DNA from: Diplosphaera chodatii
Taxonomy: Eukaryota; Chlorophyta; Trebouxiophyceae; Prasiolales; Stichococcaceae
Length of the DNA: 64,000 nt
Direction: 5' to 3'
Assembly (NCBI GenBank): GCA_032358165.1
Contig: JAALGY010000015.1
Coordinates: 1,736,001-1,800,000 of the forward strand
The position numbers and the translations under genes were made by a program. The notes under the pieces were generated by a model that was not told where the DNA came from, made no database searches, and worked only from the letters and a program-made list of their open reading frames with translations. Within the stretch, counting starts at the first letter, position 1. Every line of letters starts with the position of its first letter. Shown here piece by piece: positions 32,393 through 42,479 of the stretch.

Positions 32393-35021
32393 CGCTTACA
32401 GTACGACTCCAGCAGGTCGAGCTGCGCCTGCAGGCCGTGTACGGATGTGGACCAGGTCCAGATCGTCTGCATAGAAGAGGGCAGGTGCCTGCACACCACA
32501 CAGGGTGGGCAGGTCCAGGTCCGCGCCGGCGGCCTCCAGCTCCGCTTGGAAATCGTCAATGTAAATCCCAAAAAGGGTTGGAGATAGTGGACATCCCTGC
32601 TTTACCCCCAGAGTGCTCTGAAATGTGTCGGACATTCCCCCCTCAAACTGCAGTGCCATGGGCACATCAGCATACAGTGCCTGCACGCCCCTCAGAAACT
32701 CCCCATGCACCCCAATCCGCTGCAGCTTCTCCCAAAGCAAATCACGAGGTACAGTGTCGTATGCTTTCTTGAAATCGACAAAGCAAGAGTACAGAGGCTG
32801 CTTATCTGCCTTGGCCTTCTCGATGAGGGTGCGAACGACGAAGGTCTGATCGGTGGTGCGGTGGTCCTTGCGGAAGCCCGCCTGTCCGCGTGCGCGCAGC
32901 TGGTGCTGCTCGGTCCACCTCATTTGTTTGTTTGTTTGTTTGTTTTTTACAAAGGGCGTCCAGACCAGAACCAAGCTCAAGAACAAGGCTCTGCGGCACA
33001 ATGCGGCTTCTCACGTGTGAACGTGAGGGCGTCCACCTCATAAGCTTTTCGTTAAGCATGCAAGCATACAGCTTTGCCAATAAAGAGCCAACAGCAATGC
33101 CACGGTAATTACCCGGATCGGATGTGTCGCCCCCCTTGTGAATCGGCGTGATGCCGCACAGAGCCCAGCCCCTTGGCAACGCTGCCACCCTTTGACAAGC
33201 GTTGAAAACAGATGCAAGACAAGGTGCAAGCTGCGCCGATGCAACAGATAAAGCATCCAACTTGAGCAGGCCCACCGTTGCTTTGCCTCCGCGCAGGGCT
33301 CCTATAGCCTGCTGCACGGCGCCGGCTGTGAAGGGCGAGTTGAGCTCGCTCCCGTCGGCAAAAGGTGGCGCAACACCACTACCCGAGGTACCTGCAGTGC
33401 TTGATGAAACTGTGGGGGCATCCAGCAGTTTCCGGAAGGAGTCAAGCATCACATCATCTGCTATGGGACACGCCCGCTTCTTAGCAAGCTTGAACTTTTG
33501 CCAGAACGTTTTGGAGTTGGTTGATCGAGCCAGTTCAGTGAGGGCAAGAGCCTGACTGCGGGTCCACTGGCGCTGGGTGCGGCGTAGCAGGTGCTGGCAC
33601 TGCTGGCGGAGCGCGCGAGCAGCCGGTGACTGCGGGTCGCGCCGCGCGGCTTGCCGCGCTGCGCGGCGTCCGCGGGCCAGGTCAGCATCCCACCAGCGAG
33701 GCACAGCGTTGCGGTCCCGCCGCCGCCCCTTGGCGGCCGGCGCCGTTGCAGCCACCTCAGCCTGCGTGGTCTCAATGAGCTGATCGAACTGCATGCCCAC
33801 AGCATGCATGTCATCGGGTACCTGGGCAGCGTCTGCTGCCGCTGCAATGTCGACCAGTTGGGCTGCGGCATCAGGCTGCTGCAGGCGCTGCTCCATACTT
33901 CCAGCTGCGCTGCGCCGAGGCGCAGGGGCTGCTGGGTCGTAGGCTGCTGCGGGTGCTGCTGCTGATGGCGGCGGCGCTGGCGACGTGGGAGCGGCTACTG
34001 AGCGGCGGCGGTCCTCTTGATGAGCAGATGCAAGGCTGCATGGTCCGACTCAGGAGCGGGGAGTACTGTTAGGGAATGAATCAAAGGGAATGCATCAGCA
34101 CTTGCAAGCACATAGTCAATCAGGTTGCTGCCCACCTGACTTTGGCTAACAAAAGTGACCTGTCCCTCCTCATCTCCTGAAACACGACCGTTAGCAATCC
34201 TGACGGATGTCTCAACACACATGTCAAGCAGAGCCCTGCCCCACCTGTTGGGCCGCTCCCTGCTGTCGCGGCTGTGCCGCTGTGACTGCACAGGACGGGC
34301 GGTGGAGGGCAGGAACTCCTCTGTGACAGGGTGATCGACAGATCCCGGAAAGTCCGGGCAGGTGCTGGTGCGTGCGTTCAGGTCTCCAACAACAAACACA
34401 TGCCCCATGCGGCAGGTGGCGCTCACCTCCTCACGTAACGCCTCCCAGACCGCAGGGCCCTTGCCATCAAAAGATGGGCTTCCCTCGGGTGGTATGTAGC
34501 ATGGAATCATGTAAGCATCCTCCTCCTGTCCGACAGCCTTGTCAAACCTCAAAACAGCATAGCAGTTTTGGGGTCCAGTTGACAAGTGTGTCACCGATGA
34601 TGCAAGCTTGTCGGCGACGTAGACAGCGAGGCCGCCACGTGCACCGCCACGCTGCTGACGCCGGCTCCGCGGCAGGTGAAGGACGGATGTGAAGCCGTCC
34701 AGCTCCGGCGCGTCGGTCCCCTCCCGCGCCCACGTCTCGCTGAAGGCCAGCACGTCGAAGTCAGCCGCCTTGATGACCTGCGATAGCGCAGATGCATCTC
34801 TGGTCAGCCACCCCTGGACGTTCAGGCTCAGCACAGACAGGGCGCTGTTAGGGGACCGGATTGCGCCGGGCGCAGCCCGGCCCCAACACCCCTAGCAGAC
34901 TTGGTTGGGGGTGGGTTTGGGGGTGGCTGGCGCCTTTGCTGGAGAGGGTGATGTGCCCTCCGCCAAAGTGGGGCCACCAGGTGATGTGTGAGAAGTGGGC
35001 TCAACAGGCAGCACAGCAAAG
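32393..35021 (-). pseudogene. LINE-A second copy, truncated at both ends
   Basis: Minus-strand LINE-A from the end of ORF1 (35,021) through the endonuclease (279 open codons, 34,834-33,995) and most of the RT, ending abruptly at 32,393 against a C-element tail. The 3' third of ORF2 and the 3' UTR are absent. Frame breaks occur near 33,890-33,995 and at the C-element insertion 32,924-33,030. Loss of the 3' end is not expected from target-primed reverse transcription, so a deletion or recombination at the C-element tail is likely. Confidence 0.88.
32924..33030 (-). mobile_element. C-element fragment in LINE-A copy 2
   Basis: A 107-bp insertion with a perfect 11-bp duplication GTCCACCTCAT (32,913-32,923 and 33,031-33,041) and a (CAAA)n tail. 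Confidence 0.93.
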
Positions 35022-35178
35022 ATGGGACTGAAGTGAAGGTGAAGGTGACGGCGGGTGCTGGCAGGTGAGGTGTGAGGGTGTAGGTGAAGGTGAGTGGCGG
35101 TGGGAGTCCAGGATGAGACCGAAAGTGAAGGTGAAGGCGACGGCGGGCGCTGGTAGGTGAGGTGTGGAGGGTGTAGAT
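35022..35178 (-). repeat. Inverted VNTR monomers
   Basis: About 1.7 VNTR monomers in minus orientation, directly abutting the plus-oriented VNTR that begins at about 35,183. Together they form an inverted repeat of about 150 bp arms. Confidence 0.85.
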
Positions 35179-35182
35179 CAAG

Positions 35183-36740
35183 GTGCCTCACCTGCCAGCA
35201 CCCGCCGTCGCCTTCACCTTCACTGTCGGTCCCATCCTGGACTCCCACCGCCGCTCACCTTCGCCTACACCCTCACACCTCACCTGCCAGCGCCCGCCGT
35301 CGCCTTCACCTTCACTTTTGCTCCCATCCTGGACTCCCACCGCCGCTCACTTTCACCTACACCCTCACACCTCACCTGCCAGCGCCCGCCGTCGCTATCA
35401 CCTTCACTTTCGGTCCCATCCTGGACTCCCACCGCCGCTCACCTTCGCCTACACCCTCACACTCACCTGCCAGCACCCGCCGTCGCCTTCACCTTCACTT
35501 TCGGTCCCATCCTGGACTCCCACCGCCGCTCACCTTCACCTACACCCTCACACCTCACCTGCCAGCGCCCGCCATCGCCTTCACCTTCACTTTCGGTCCC
35601 ATCCTGGACTCCCACCGCCACTCGCCTTCGCCTACACCCTCACACCTCACCTGCCAGCACCCGCCATCGCTATCACCTTCACTTTCGGTCCCATCCTGGA
35701 CTCCCACCGCCGCTCACCCTGACCTACACCCTCACACCTCACCTGCCAACACCCGCCGTCGCTATCACCTTCACTTTCGGTCCCATCCTGGACTCCCACC
35801 GCCGCTCACCTTCGCCTACACCCTCACACCTCACCTGCCAGCACCCGCCATCGCTATCACCTTCACTTTCGGTCCCATCCTGGACTCCCACCGCCGCTCA
35901 CTTTCACCTACACCCTCACACCTCGCCTGCCAGCACCCGCCGTCGCCTTCACCTTCACTTTCGGTCCCATCCTGGACTCCCACCGCCGCTCACCTTCGCC
36001 TACACCCCCACACCTCACCTGCCAGCACCCGCCGTCGCCTTCACCTTCACTTTCGGTCCCATCCTGGACTCCCACCGCCACTCGTCTTCGCCTACACCCT
36101 CACACCTCACCTGCCAGCACCCGCCATCGCTATCACCTTCACTTTCGGTCCCATCCTGGACTCCCACCGCCGCTCACCCTGACCTACACCCTCACACCTC
36201 ACCTGCCAACACCCGCCGTCGCTATCACCTTCACTTTCGGTCCCATCCTGGACTCCCACCGCCACTCGCCTTCGCCTACACCCTCACACCTCACCTGCCA
36301 GCACCCGCCATCGCTATCACCTTCACTTTCGGTCCCATCCTGGACTCCCACCGCCGCTCACTTTCACCTACACCCTCACACCTCGCCTGCCAGCACCCGC
36401 CGTCGCCTTCACCTTCACTTTCGGTCCCATCCTGGACTCCCACCGCCGCTCACCTTCGCCTACACCCCCACACCTCACCTGCCAGCACCCGCCGTCGCCT
36501 TCACCTTCACTTTCGGTCCCATCCTGGACTCCCACCGCCACTCGCCTTCGCCTACACCCTCACACCTCACCTGCCAGCACCCGCCGTCGCCTTCACCTTC
36601 ACTTTCGGTCCCATCCTGGACTCCCACCGCCGCTCACCCCCACCTACACCCTCACACCTCACCTGCCAGCACCCGCCGTCGCCTTCACCTTCACTTTCGG
36701 TCCCATCCTGGACTCCCACCACCACTCACCCTCACCTATA
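35183..36740 (+). repeat. 92-bp VNTR, about 17 monomers
   Basis: The landmark CCCATCCTGG recurs from 35,231 to 36,702 at intervals of 91-92 bp, giving about 17 monomers. Because 92 is not a multiple of three, all three frames stay open for long stretches (up to 660 codons); these are not genes. Variants (CGCTCACCTTCGCC, CACTCGCCTTCGCC, CGCTCACCCTGACC) repeat in blocks, suggesting expansion by multi-monomer duplication: the stretch around 35,640-36,060 recurs around 36,100-36,540. Confidence 0.92.
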
Positions 36741-37480
36741 CGCCCGTACCTCATCTGCCCTGTCAGCCCTGGGCCAAGATCAAGAACAAGAGCAAGAGCA
36801 AGACCAAGACCTTAGTAGCATGGCAACACCTAGCAGCGGCCACCCGCGGAGCCCGCGCGGATGGGAGCACCTGCCTCAGAAGACCCTGGTGCCCGGTGTT
36901 GTGCATATCGGACAGCTTGCGGCGTCAGCCGCCAGCCCTCTGTTGTTTGCCAGCGCCAGCCCTCAGTCCCTTTGGGTTTGGTTGCTTTCACCAGCATGCA
37001 GGGCGCCTCGCGGCGTATCCGGTCCCAGCGGGCCCAGAGCTCGGCGTACTTGTACGCAACCGGTCCCTGCATGTCTGCGCGGGGTTTTCTGGGTTTACCC
37101 GCGGGTGCCGTGGCACGTGGACAGACAGACGTTTCGACATTTCTAGAGTGATAGACCCGCAGCGGTGCGACTTCGCCGCGAGTGCGTGGCATTGCTGCCG
37201 CCGCCGCTAGGTCCCCGCACTTGTACGACCATTAGGTAGCCTTCCTCATCGGGACTATTGCCTTTCGCTGGTCTCATGGGCCCTGCATTCCCTTGTGGTT
37301 TCAGTGTCCTCCATCGACATATTTCGAACATGACGTTTTGATGACATACTCAGCCGCCCTCACGTTCACACGTGAGAAGCCGCATTGTGCCGCAGAGCCT
37401 TGTTCTTGAGCTTGGTTCTGGTCTGGACGCCCTTTGTAAAAAACAAACAAACAAACAAACAAACAAACAAACAAACACCA
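36741..37480 (+). mobile_element. C-element, VNTR subfamily, copy 4 (body and tail)
   Basis: Body and (CAAA)n tail that belong to the VNTR at 35,183-36,740, making this the longest copy (about 2.3 kb). The tail has nine or so CAAA repeats. Confidence 0.88.
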
Positions 37481-37525
37481 CCAGCCACACCACCCTCAGC
37501 CTGCCACCTGTTGCACCCTGATCTT

Positions 37526-38080
37526 TTGTTTGTTTGTTTGTTTGTTTGTTTTTTATACAAAGGGCGTCCAGACCAGAACCAAGCTCAAGAACAAGGCTCT
37601 GCGGCACAATGCGGCGTCTCACGTGTGAACGTGAGGGCGGCTGAGTATGTCATCAAAACGTCATGTTCGAAATATGTCGATGGAGGACACTGAAACCACA
37701 AGGGAATGCAGGGTCCATGAGACCAGCGAAAGGCAATAGTCCCGATGAGGAAGGCTACCTAATGGTCGTACAAGTGCGGGGACCTAGCGGCGGCGGCAGC
37801 AATGCCACGCACTCGCGGCTAAGTCGCACCGCTGCGGGTCTATCACTCTAGAAATGTCAAAACGTCTGTCTGTCCACGTGCCACGGCACCCGCGGGTAAA
37901 CCCAGAAAACCCCGCGCAGACATGCAGGGACCGGCTGCATACAAGTACGCCGAGCTCTGGGCCCGCTGGGACCGGCGGTGGGCCCCGCGAGGCGCCCTAC
38001 ATGCTGGTGAAAGCAACCAAACCCAAAAGGACTGAGGGCTGGCGCTGGCAAACAACAGAGGGCTGGCGCTCGCGCTTCTT
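37526..38080 (-). mobile_element. C-element, VNTR subfamily, copy 5 (5'-truncated)
   Basis: Minus-oriented body with the tail at 37,526-37,556, lying tail-to-tail with copy 4 across about 45 bp. It ends at about 38,080 within the body, where plus-oriented subfamily A sequence begins. Confidence 0.85.
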
Positions 38081-38600
38081 AGCCTTTGCAGCACGTTTGC
38101 ATCCATGCAGCTTAGACTTCCTCATCGGGACTATTGCCTTGCGCTGGTCTCATGGGCCCTGCATCCCCCTGCGGTTTCAGTGTCCTGCACAGTTCGACAC
38201 TCGATGTGTGACTTGGCAATCTTCCGCCGCCCTCACGTTCACACGTGAGACGCCGCATTGTGGAATGGATAGCGGTAAGGGAAGTGCAAATAGCGATGGA
38301 AAAGGACCTTTGACCGGAAGGCTGTTTGTGTATTGCGTTTTTCAACGACTTATATACACAAACCATGGAGGGCAGATTGCCGAAGCAACCACTTGCATAG
38401 GGTGGGGTGGGTTGGTCCCACACGGAACTAGACCCGAAACTTCCGCCACCGCCAGGGATCGAACCCGGTCCCTGAACGGTGTCCAATGAATGGATAGCGG
38501 TAAGGGAAGTGCAAATAGCATTGTGCTGCAGAGCCTTGTTCTTGAGCTTGGTTCCGGTCTGGACGCCCTTTGTAAGAAAATTCAAAAATGAATAAATAAA
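38081..38600 (+). mobile_element. C-element, subfamily A fragment with SINE-T inside
   Basis: Plus-oriented 3' part of subfamily A, interrupted at 38,263-38,517 by SINE-T. The tail is degenerate (GTAAGAAAATTCAAAAATGAATAAATAAA). Confidence 0.82.
38263..38517 (-). mobile_element. SINE-T copy with 5' partial second monomer
   Basis: A 255-bp insertion with a perfect 8-bp duplication GCATTGTG (38,255-38,262 and 38,518-38,525). The first and last 30 bp are the same sequence, that is 1.13 monomers head to tail. Confidence 0.93.
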
Positions 38601-38654
38601 ATGTTGCCTCCGCTGAGGCCCCTGCATAGCCAGGCTTTGCCACGGCATACATGT

Positions 38655-38990
38655 AAGCTTCCTTCCTTTATTCTTCTTAGCCTTTTCAGGACATTTGCAT
38701 GCATGCAGCTGAGACTACCATCGGGACTGTTGCCTTCTTCTGGTCTCATGGCCCCCCTATTCCTTTGTGGTTTTAGTATCCTCCATCTACATGTTTCGAC
38801 AATCTGTGTGTAACCTGATATTCATTCACAGCTCTCGTCTTCACATGTGGGAAACCGTGTGTGCCGCAAGGTCTTGTCTCGACTTGGCCTTGGTCTGGAC
38901 GCCCTTTCCAGAAGCCGCCCTTTGTGACAAACAAACACCAAACGAACAAAATAGAGCAAACCAGAAACATAATTTTAAGCAAGTTTACAC
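38655..38990 (+). mobile_element. Old, diverged C-element
   Basis: Aligns along its length with the 3' 300 bp of the C-element (TCTTAGCCTTTTCAGG..., GGTCTGGACGCCCTTT) but with many substitutions and a decayed AAAC-rich tail. It shows that the family has been active in this lineage for a long time. Confidence 0.75.
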
Positions 38991-39139
38991 ACAAGTTACA
39001 AAGTGTGCAATGTGACCTGGTGCTGGCAAACAAGTGCGAGAAACCACAAGCAACAAGCGAGGAAGACGCCTAGTAATAGGGCAACATGAACCACAAACGA
39101 ATAAAGCAAAATATCCTTTGTGCATTGGAACCTGGGTAC

Positions 39140-39403
39140 ATCACCACAGTGGCGGACTCTATGCAGCAGGATGCCGGGCAACTGGCAGCCTTTTTGCGGG
39201 TATGTTATGATCATTGTGCACAGTTGGAGGGGTGCACATCCAATTGGGATTGAGTGGACCCCTTCAGTCAGCGGGGAGTGAACGGTTTCGGACACGACTC
39301 GTTGTGCACGTTGCTCTGGGTCATTCCGCCGAGAGCCTGTGGCTAGGCCAAAATGGCCCACCACCAGTATGTAATCATGTCAAATGTCAACCAAATATGC
39401 AGA
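39140..39403 (+). mobile_element. LINE-A 3' fragment, plus orientation
   Basis: Encodes the last residues of LINE-A ORF2 (FMQQDAGQLAAFLRV-like) and carries the 3' UTR and tail (ATGTCAAATGTCAA). Several substitutions relative to the full-length copy. Confidence 0.88.
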
Positions 39404-39535
39404 TCTCCATCGGATGCTGGCAAATGGTTGTATCACATATAGACTTGGATGTGGACAGCAAGCAAGTGAACATCCAGCAGAATGCAATAATCAGCAGCTT
39501 GCTTGCTGCCGAAGCAAGTTTGTGTGCTTATTTGT

Positions 39536-39628
39536 TTGCTGTATACAAAGGGCGTCCAGACCAAATCAAGCTCCAGAACAAGGTTTCTGCGGCACAATGC
39601 GGCTTCTCACGTGGGAACGTGAGCGCCG
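39536..39628 (-). mobile_element. C-element 3' fragment
   Basis: About 90 bp of a C-element 3' end. The hairpin stem CTCACGT/ACGTGAG is intact although the loop differs from other copies. Confidence 0.85.
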
Positions 39629-39867
39629 AAGCAAGTAAGCAAGCAACTCCCCCGAAGACGGAATACCAAAAGTGTGGAACCCTGCGTGTTGATGATGCAC
39701 GCAGCATGACAGGAATGAGCAAAGTGACGTTGCCAGGCATGCACAAAAGTTGCAACATGTGTGGCATCCAGCAAAAACCCAACCGAAGCAAAGGACCTAC
39801 ATCATGTACAGGACCGCATATATTACTCGTCAGGAGATAACTGAACACAGGTCAGACATGTGCACAG

Positions 39868-40694
39868 TCAGCTCAGAAAGTTCTCCCCGCTCAACCGCCC
39901 ATCACATGTGCGGCAGACTTTGCGCTTGCCAAACACCGTGTATCTGTTGTTGGCCACCTGATCATAGAGCACATCCCGCAGCCCCAGCGGCAAGAGATAC
40001 CCCGGAGTGGAAACCCAAGGCCATGGGGCATCAAGCCGGCGCGCAATCTGAAGAATGGCCTCTGACTTTATGAGGCAGCCGTCTTCCTCCACCAAGACTA
40101 TTGAGGATATATCATCTGGCTGCCGTCCGCAGCGCTGAAGCAAAGAGCGCCCAGCATCGCTCTGAAGGGGTGCGAACCTGCACATGTTCATGGTGCCAGT
40201 GTTACATATCCACGAAGCACGATCGAAAGCAAGCATACTGCACAGACGAAACCCCTGCTCCTTACCTGAATGATTGCCTCTTGTCCCAGTCCAGAGCAAA
40301 ATTCACGCCACCATTGCATCTGCAACAGATGTACCATGCCTTGCGCTTCTCAGCCAGGATATTGTGATGCTGCTGTTGAAGCAACATGCGGGCTCAAGCT
40401 CACATGTTGCAAACGCCGTCAAAAAGTATGATGGGCCTTTTGTCGCTGCTGAAGTAGTTAGTGCGGAGACCAGCCTGCGCGTGCACAAACCAGCAGTTCA
40501 GATGATGCGGCGCGGCGCCGCATCGGGACATCAGGCTTGTGAGCACGAGTAGGTGCCGTCCAACGCATGCAACGCACCGGTTGTGTGCTGACGGCACGTG
40601 TCAGCAGTGCTCTGCGGGGTAGGGACCGCTGACACGAAAGCTTGCCATGCTGGGCAACATTGGCAGTCTGACGACAATGCATACCCGCCTGCAT
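39868..40694 (-). CDS. DUF393/DCC-family protein (thiol-disulfide oxidoreductase-like)
   Basis: Four exons (40,578-40,694; 40,404-40,474; 40,266-40,319; 39,868-40,177), all GT-AG, give 183 codons. The N-terminal ~40 residues are Arg/Ser/Ala-rich without acidic residues and look like an organelle transit peptide. The core has the family signature RPIILFDGVCN-ICNGG (D-x2-C-x2-C) followed by RFAPLQSDAGR, SSIVLVEEDG, RDVLYDQVANNRY and FGKRK, in the usual order. Length is normal for the family. DCC proteins are thought to be thiol-disulfide oxidoreductases; the substrate is unknown. This is the first host gene next to the retroelement cluster. Confidence 0.9.
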
Positions 40695-40979
40695 CTGCGC
40701 AAGCGTTTACAAGCAGTGCTGAAGGTAACTATGATGGGACTGCACAGATATGATGCTGACGCGAAGACCCGATCACTCCCTCTTTTCTGAGCTGCGAAGC
40801 TGGATGCGAGCTGGCCAAGTCAGGAGCTGGTGTGAGTTTACGGCAAATCGCTAATGCTACCCTGCAAACTTTCTCGGCGCTGCCACCTTTCTGACGGTTG
40901 TTCCCACTACCCAGTGACTAAGCGTCTGGCGGCAAGCCACCTCGCTCTGCATGACAGCAAGGCTGCGCCGCAGCATATG

Positions 40980-41969
40980 TCACAGCTCATCGGACAACTT
41001 TTGTGATGACGGTTTGCAGATGCCGCTGACCTCCTCACACATACTACTTGTGAGGTCTGCCGTGCTGACACCGCCGCGGATGACCGCCACGATCTGGTCC
41101 TCGTGTTCTTCCAGGAAGTGGTGGCAGAAGTTGACCAGCTGCATGTGCATCGTATCAATGCTGTCACAGTCATGTATGCAAACAGACTGGAGCACTGACA
41201 TCGACCAGCATGGATGGGTTGCAGCAGAGCAGAGTGCATCGTCATGCCATTGAACGTTGAACCAGACGTGTACGCGCAGTCAAATGCATCAAGTTCGGCT
41301 CATTTTGCAAGCGCACGCCTGCTGGGTGAGCTGGTGCGCTTGCGTCCTCTCCTCCGTGGTCTTGTTCGGCTTACTGTACTTCAACCAGCTGCCTTCTGGA
41401 TCCGACTGTGTGGGCTGTTGGTATTCATATGCGTCAAGCTGCTTGCACAAACCATCCAGCAGCTCCAGTGTCCTCAACTCGCTCAGTCTGCAGGCGCACC
41501 ACCAACACCATGGATCTGCGCACTTCAGCAGCCACAGGCATGCCCGGTATGGGCGTCCGTACATTCACATTCGCTGAGTAAGTATTGAGGACCATTCGGG
41601 CAGGGGCCTGCTGATCGTGACATCACCTGTAGTCGATAACCTTGCCATATCGCTTCCCATCCTTGTCCAGTCGGTGCCGCATGTCAAGGTGGTTGCGCGG
41701 CTGCTCCTTTTGCAGCCTGTGCAACAGTTCGTTCTGCACAGATGCACGCAGATGCTAGTGGTTCTGAGCTGTTGGTTCCGACAAGCGAACAGAGCACATA
41801 CGCCTACATTGCCAACGCAGCAGTCGTGATTGGTGCAGTGGACATTGCGCACGAGTATCGCTTGACATGCGCCACACTTGGCGTCCAGTGCACAGGTTGG
41901 AGCTGATGACAGAGCTGCCACCAGGCCTACGAGCAAAGCTCCAGCAAGAACGCTGGGCGTTTGCGACAT
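40980..41969 (-). CDS. DUF3456 / canopy-like ER protein
   Basis: Four exons (41,853-41,969; 41,627-41,733; 41,319-41,487; 40,980-41,138) give 183 codons. The N-terminus MSQTPSVLAGALLVGLVAAL is a good signal peptide. It is followed by KCGACQAIL (start of the saposin-like cysteine pattern), KEQPRNHLDMRHRLD, GKVIDYR, LSELRTLELLDGLC and HHFLEEHED, the conserved run of DUF3456 (canopy / TLR-chaperone) proteins. The C-terminus is KLSDEL, a KDEL-type retention signal, which places the protein in the ER lumen. The third intron appears to use a GC donor (CAG|GCGTGC); only this keeps phase with the conserved sequence. Likely an ER chaperone-like protein; its client is unknown. Confidence 0.9.
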
Positions 41970-42479
41970 AGCGCGATCTATTGCTGAGGTGGGCGGTGCA
42001 TGCACCACCCTCTCAGGCGTATGACCTCACGTCGCCAATCGCAGGCTTCAACATAGAACTATAGCATTCCACAATGATCTGTGCGAAGGCTGTGCAGATA
42101 TGTTAGGCGTGTGACTGCACCAGGGATTGTCAAATCACAGATCACCCACTGGTGCCTCTCTGCAAGGGTGGAACACGGCACCGCGCACAAAGCAACTTGC
42201 AGCTCAGTAGACAATAGCAAGAGATTCAGCTTGCAGGGACTCACGGACTGGCACTATTGAGCATGCAATGTATGAAATGAGCCATCTGGCTGTAGACTGC
42301 GTTCGACATATTACATGCATGAACAATCGTTCGTGCAGAAGTTTACTTGCGCGTCGGATCTGGCTCGCACTGAATGTGAACCCAAAACAGCATCGGTTCT
42401 GTGCTCGGTCACGCTGTGCACGTCGCCTGCAGCTTTGGCAGCCAGCTGCGGCAACTGCGGAAACATAGCGCCCAAAGCC
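41970..42479. promoter_or_regulatory. Divergent intergenic region
   Basis: About 500 bp between the starts of the DUF3456 gene (-) and the helicase gene (+). It must hold both promoters and 5' UTRs. I see no TATA box at a convincing position and no conserved motif. Confidence 0.5.

Noticed and set aside
35164..37146. Open frames of up to 660 codons across the VNTR
   Set aside because: The 92-bp period keeps all frames open by composition; the peptide is a frame-rotated repeat of one DNA monomer and has no domain.
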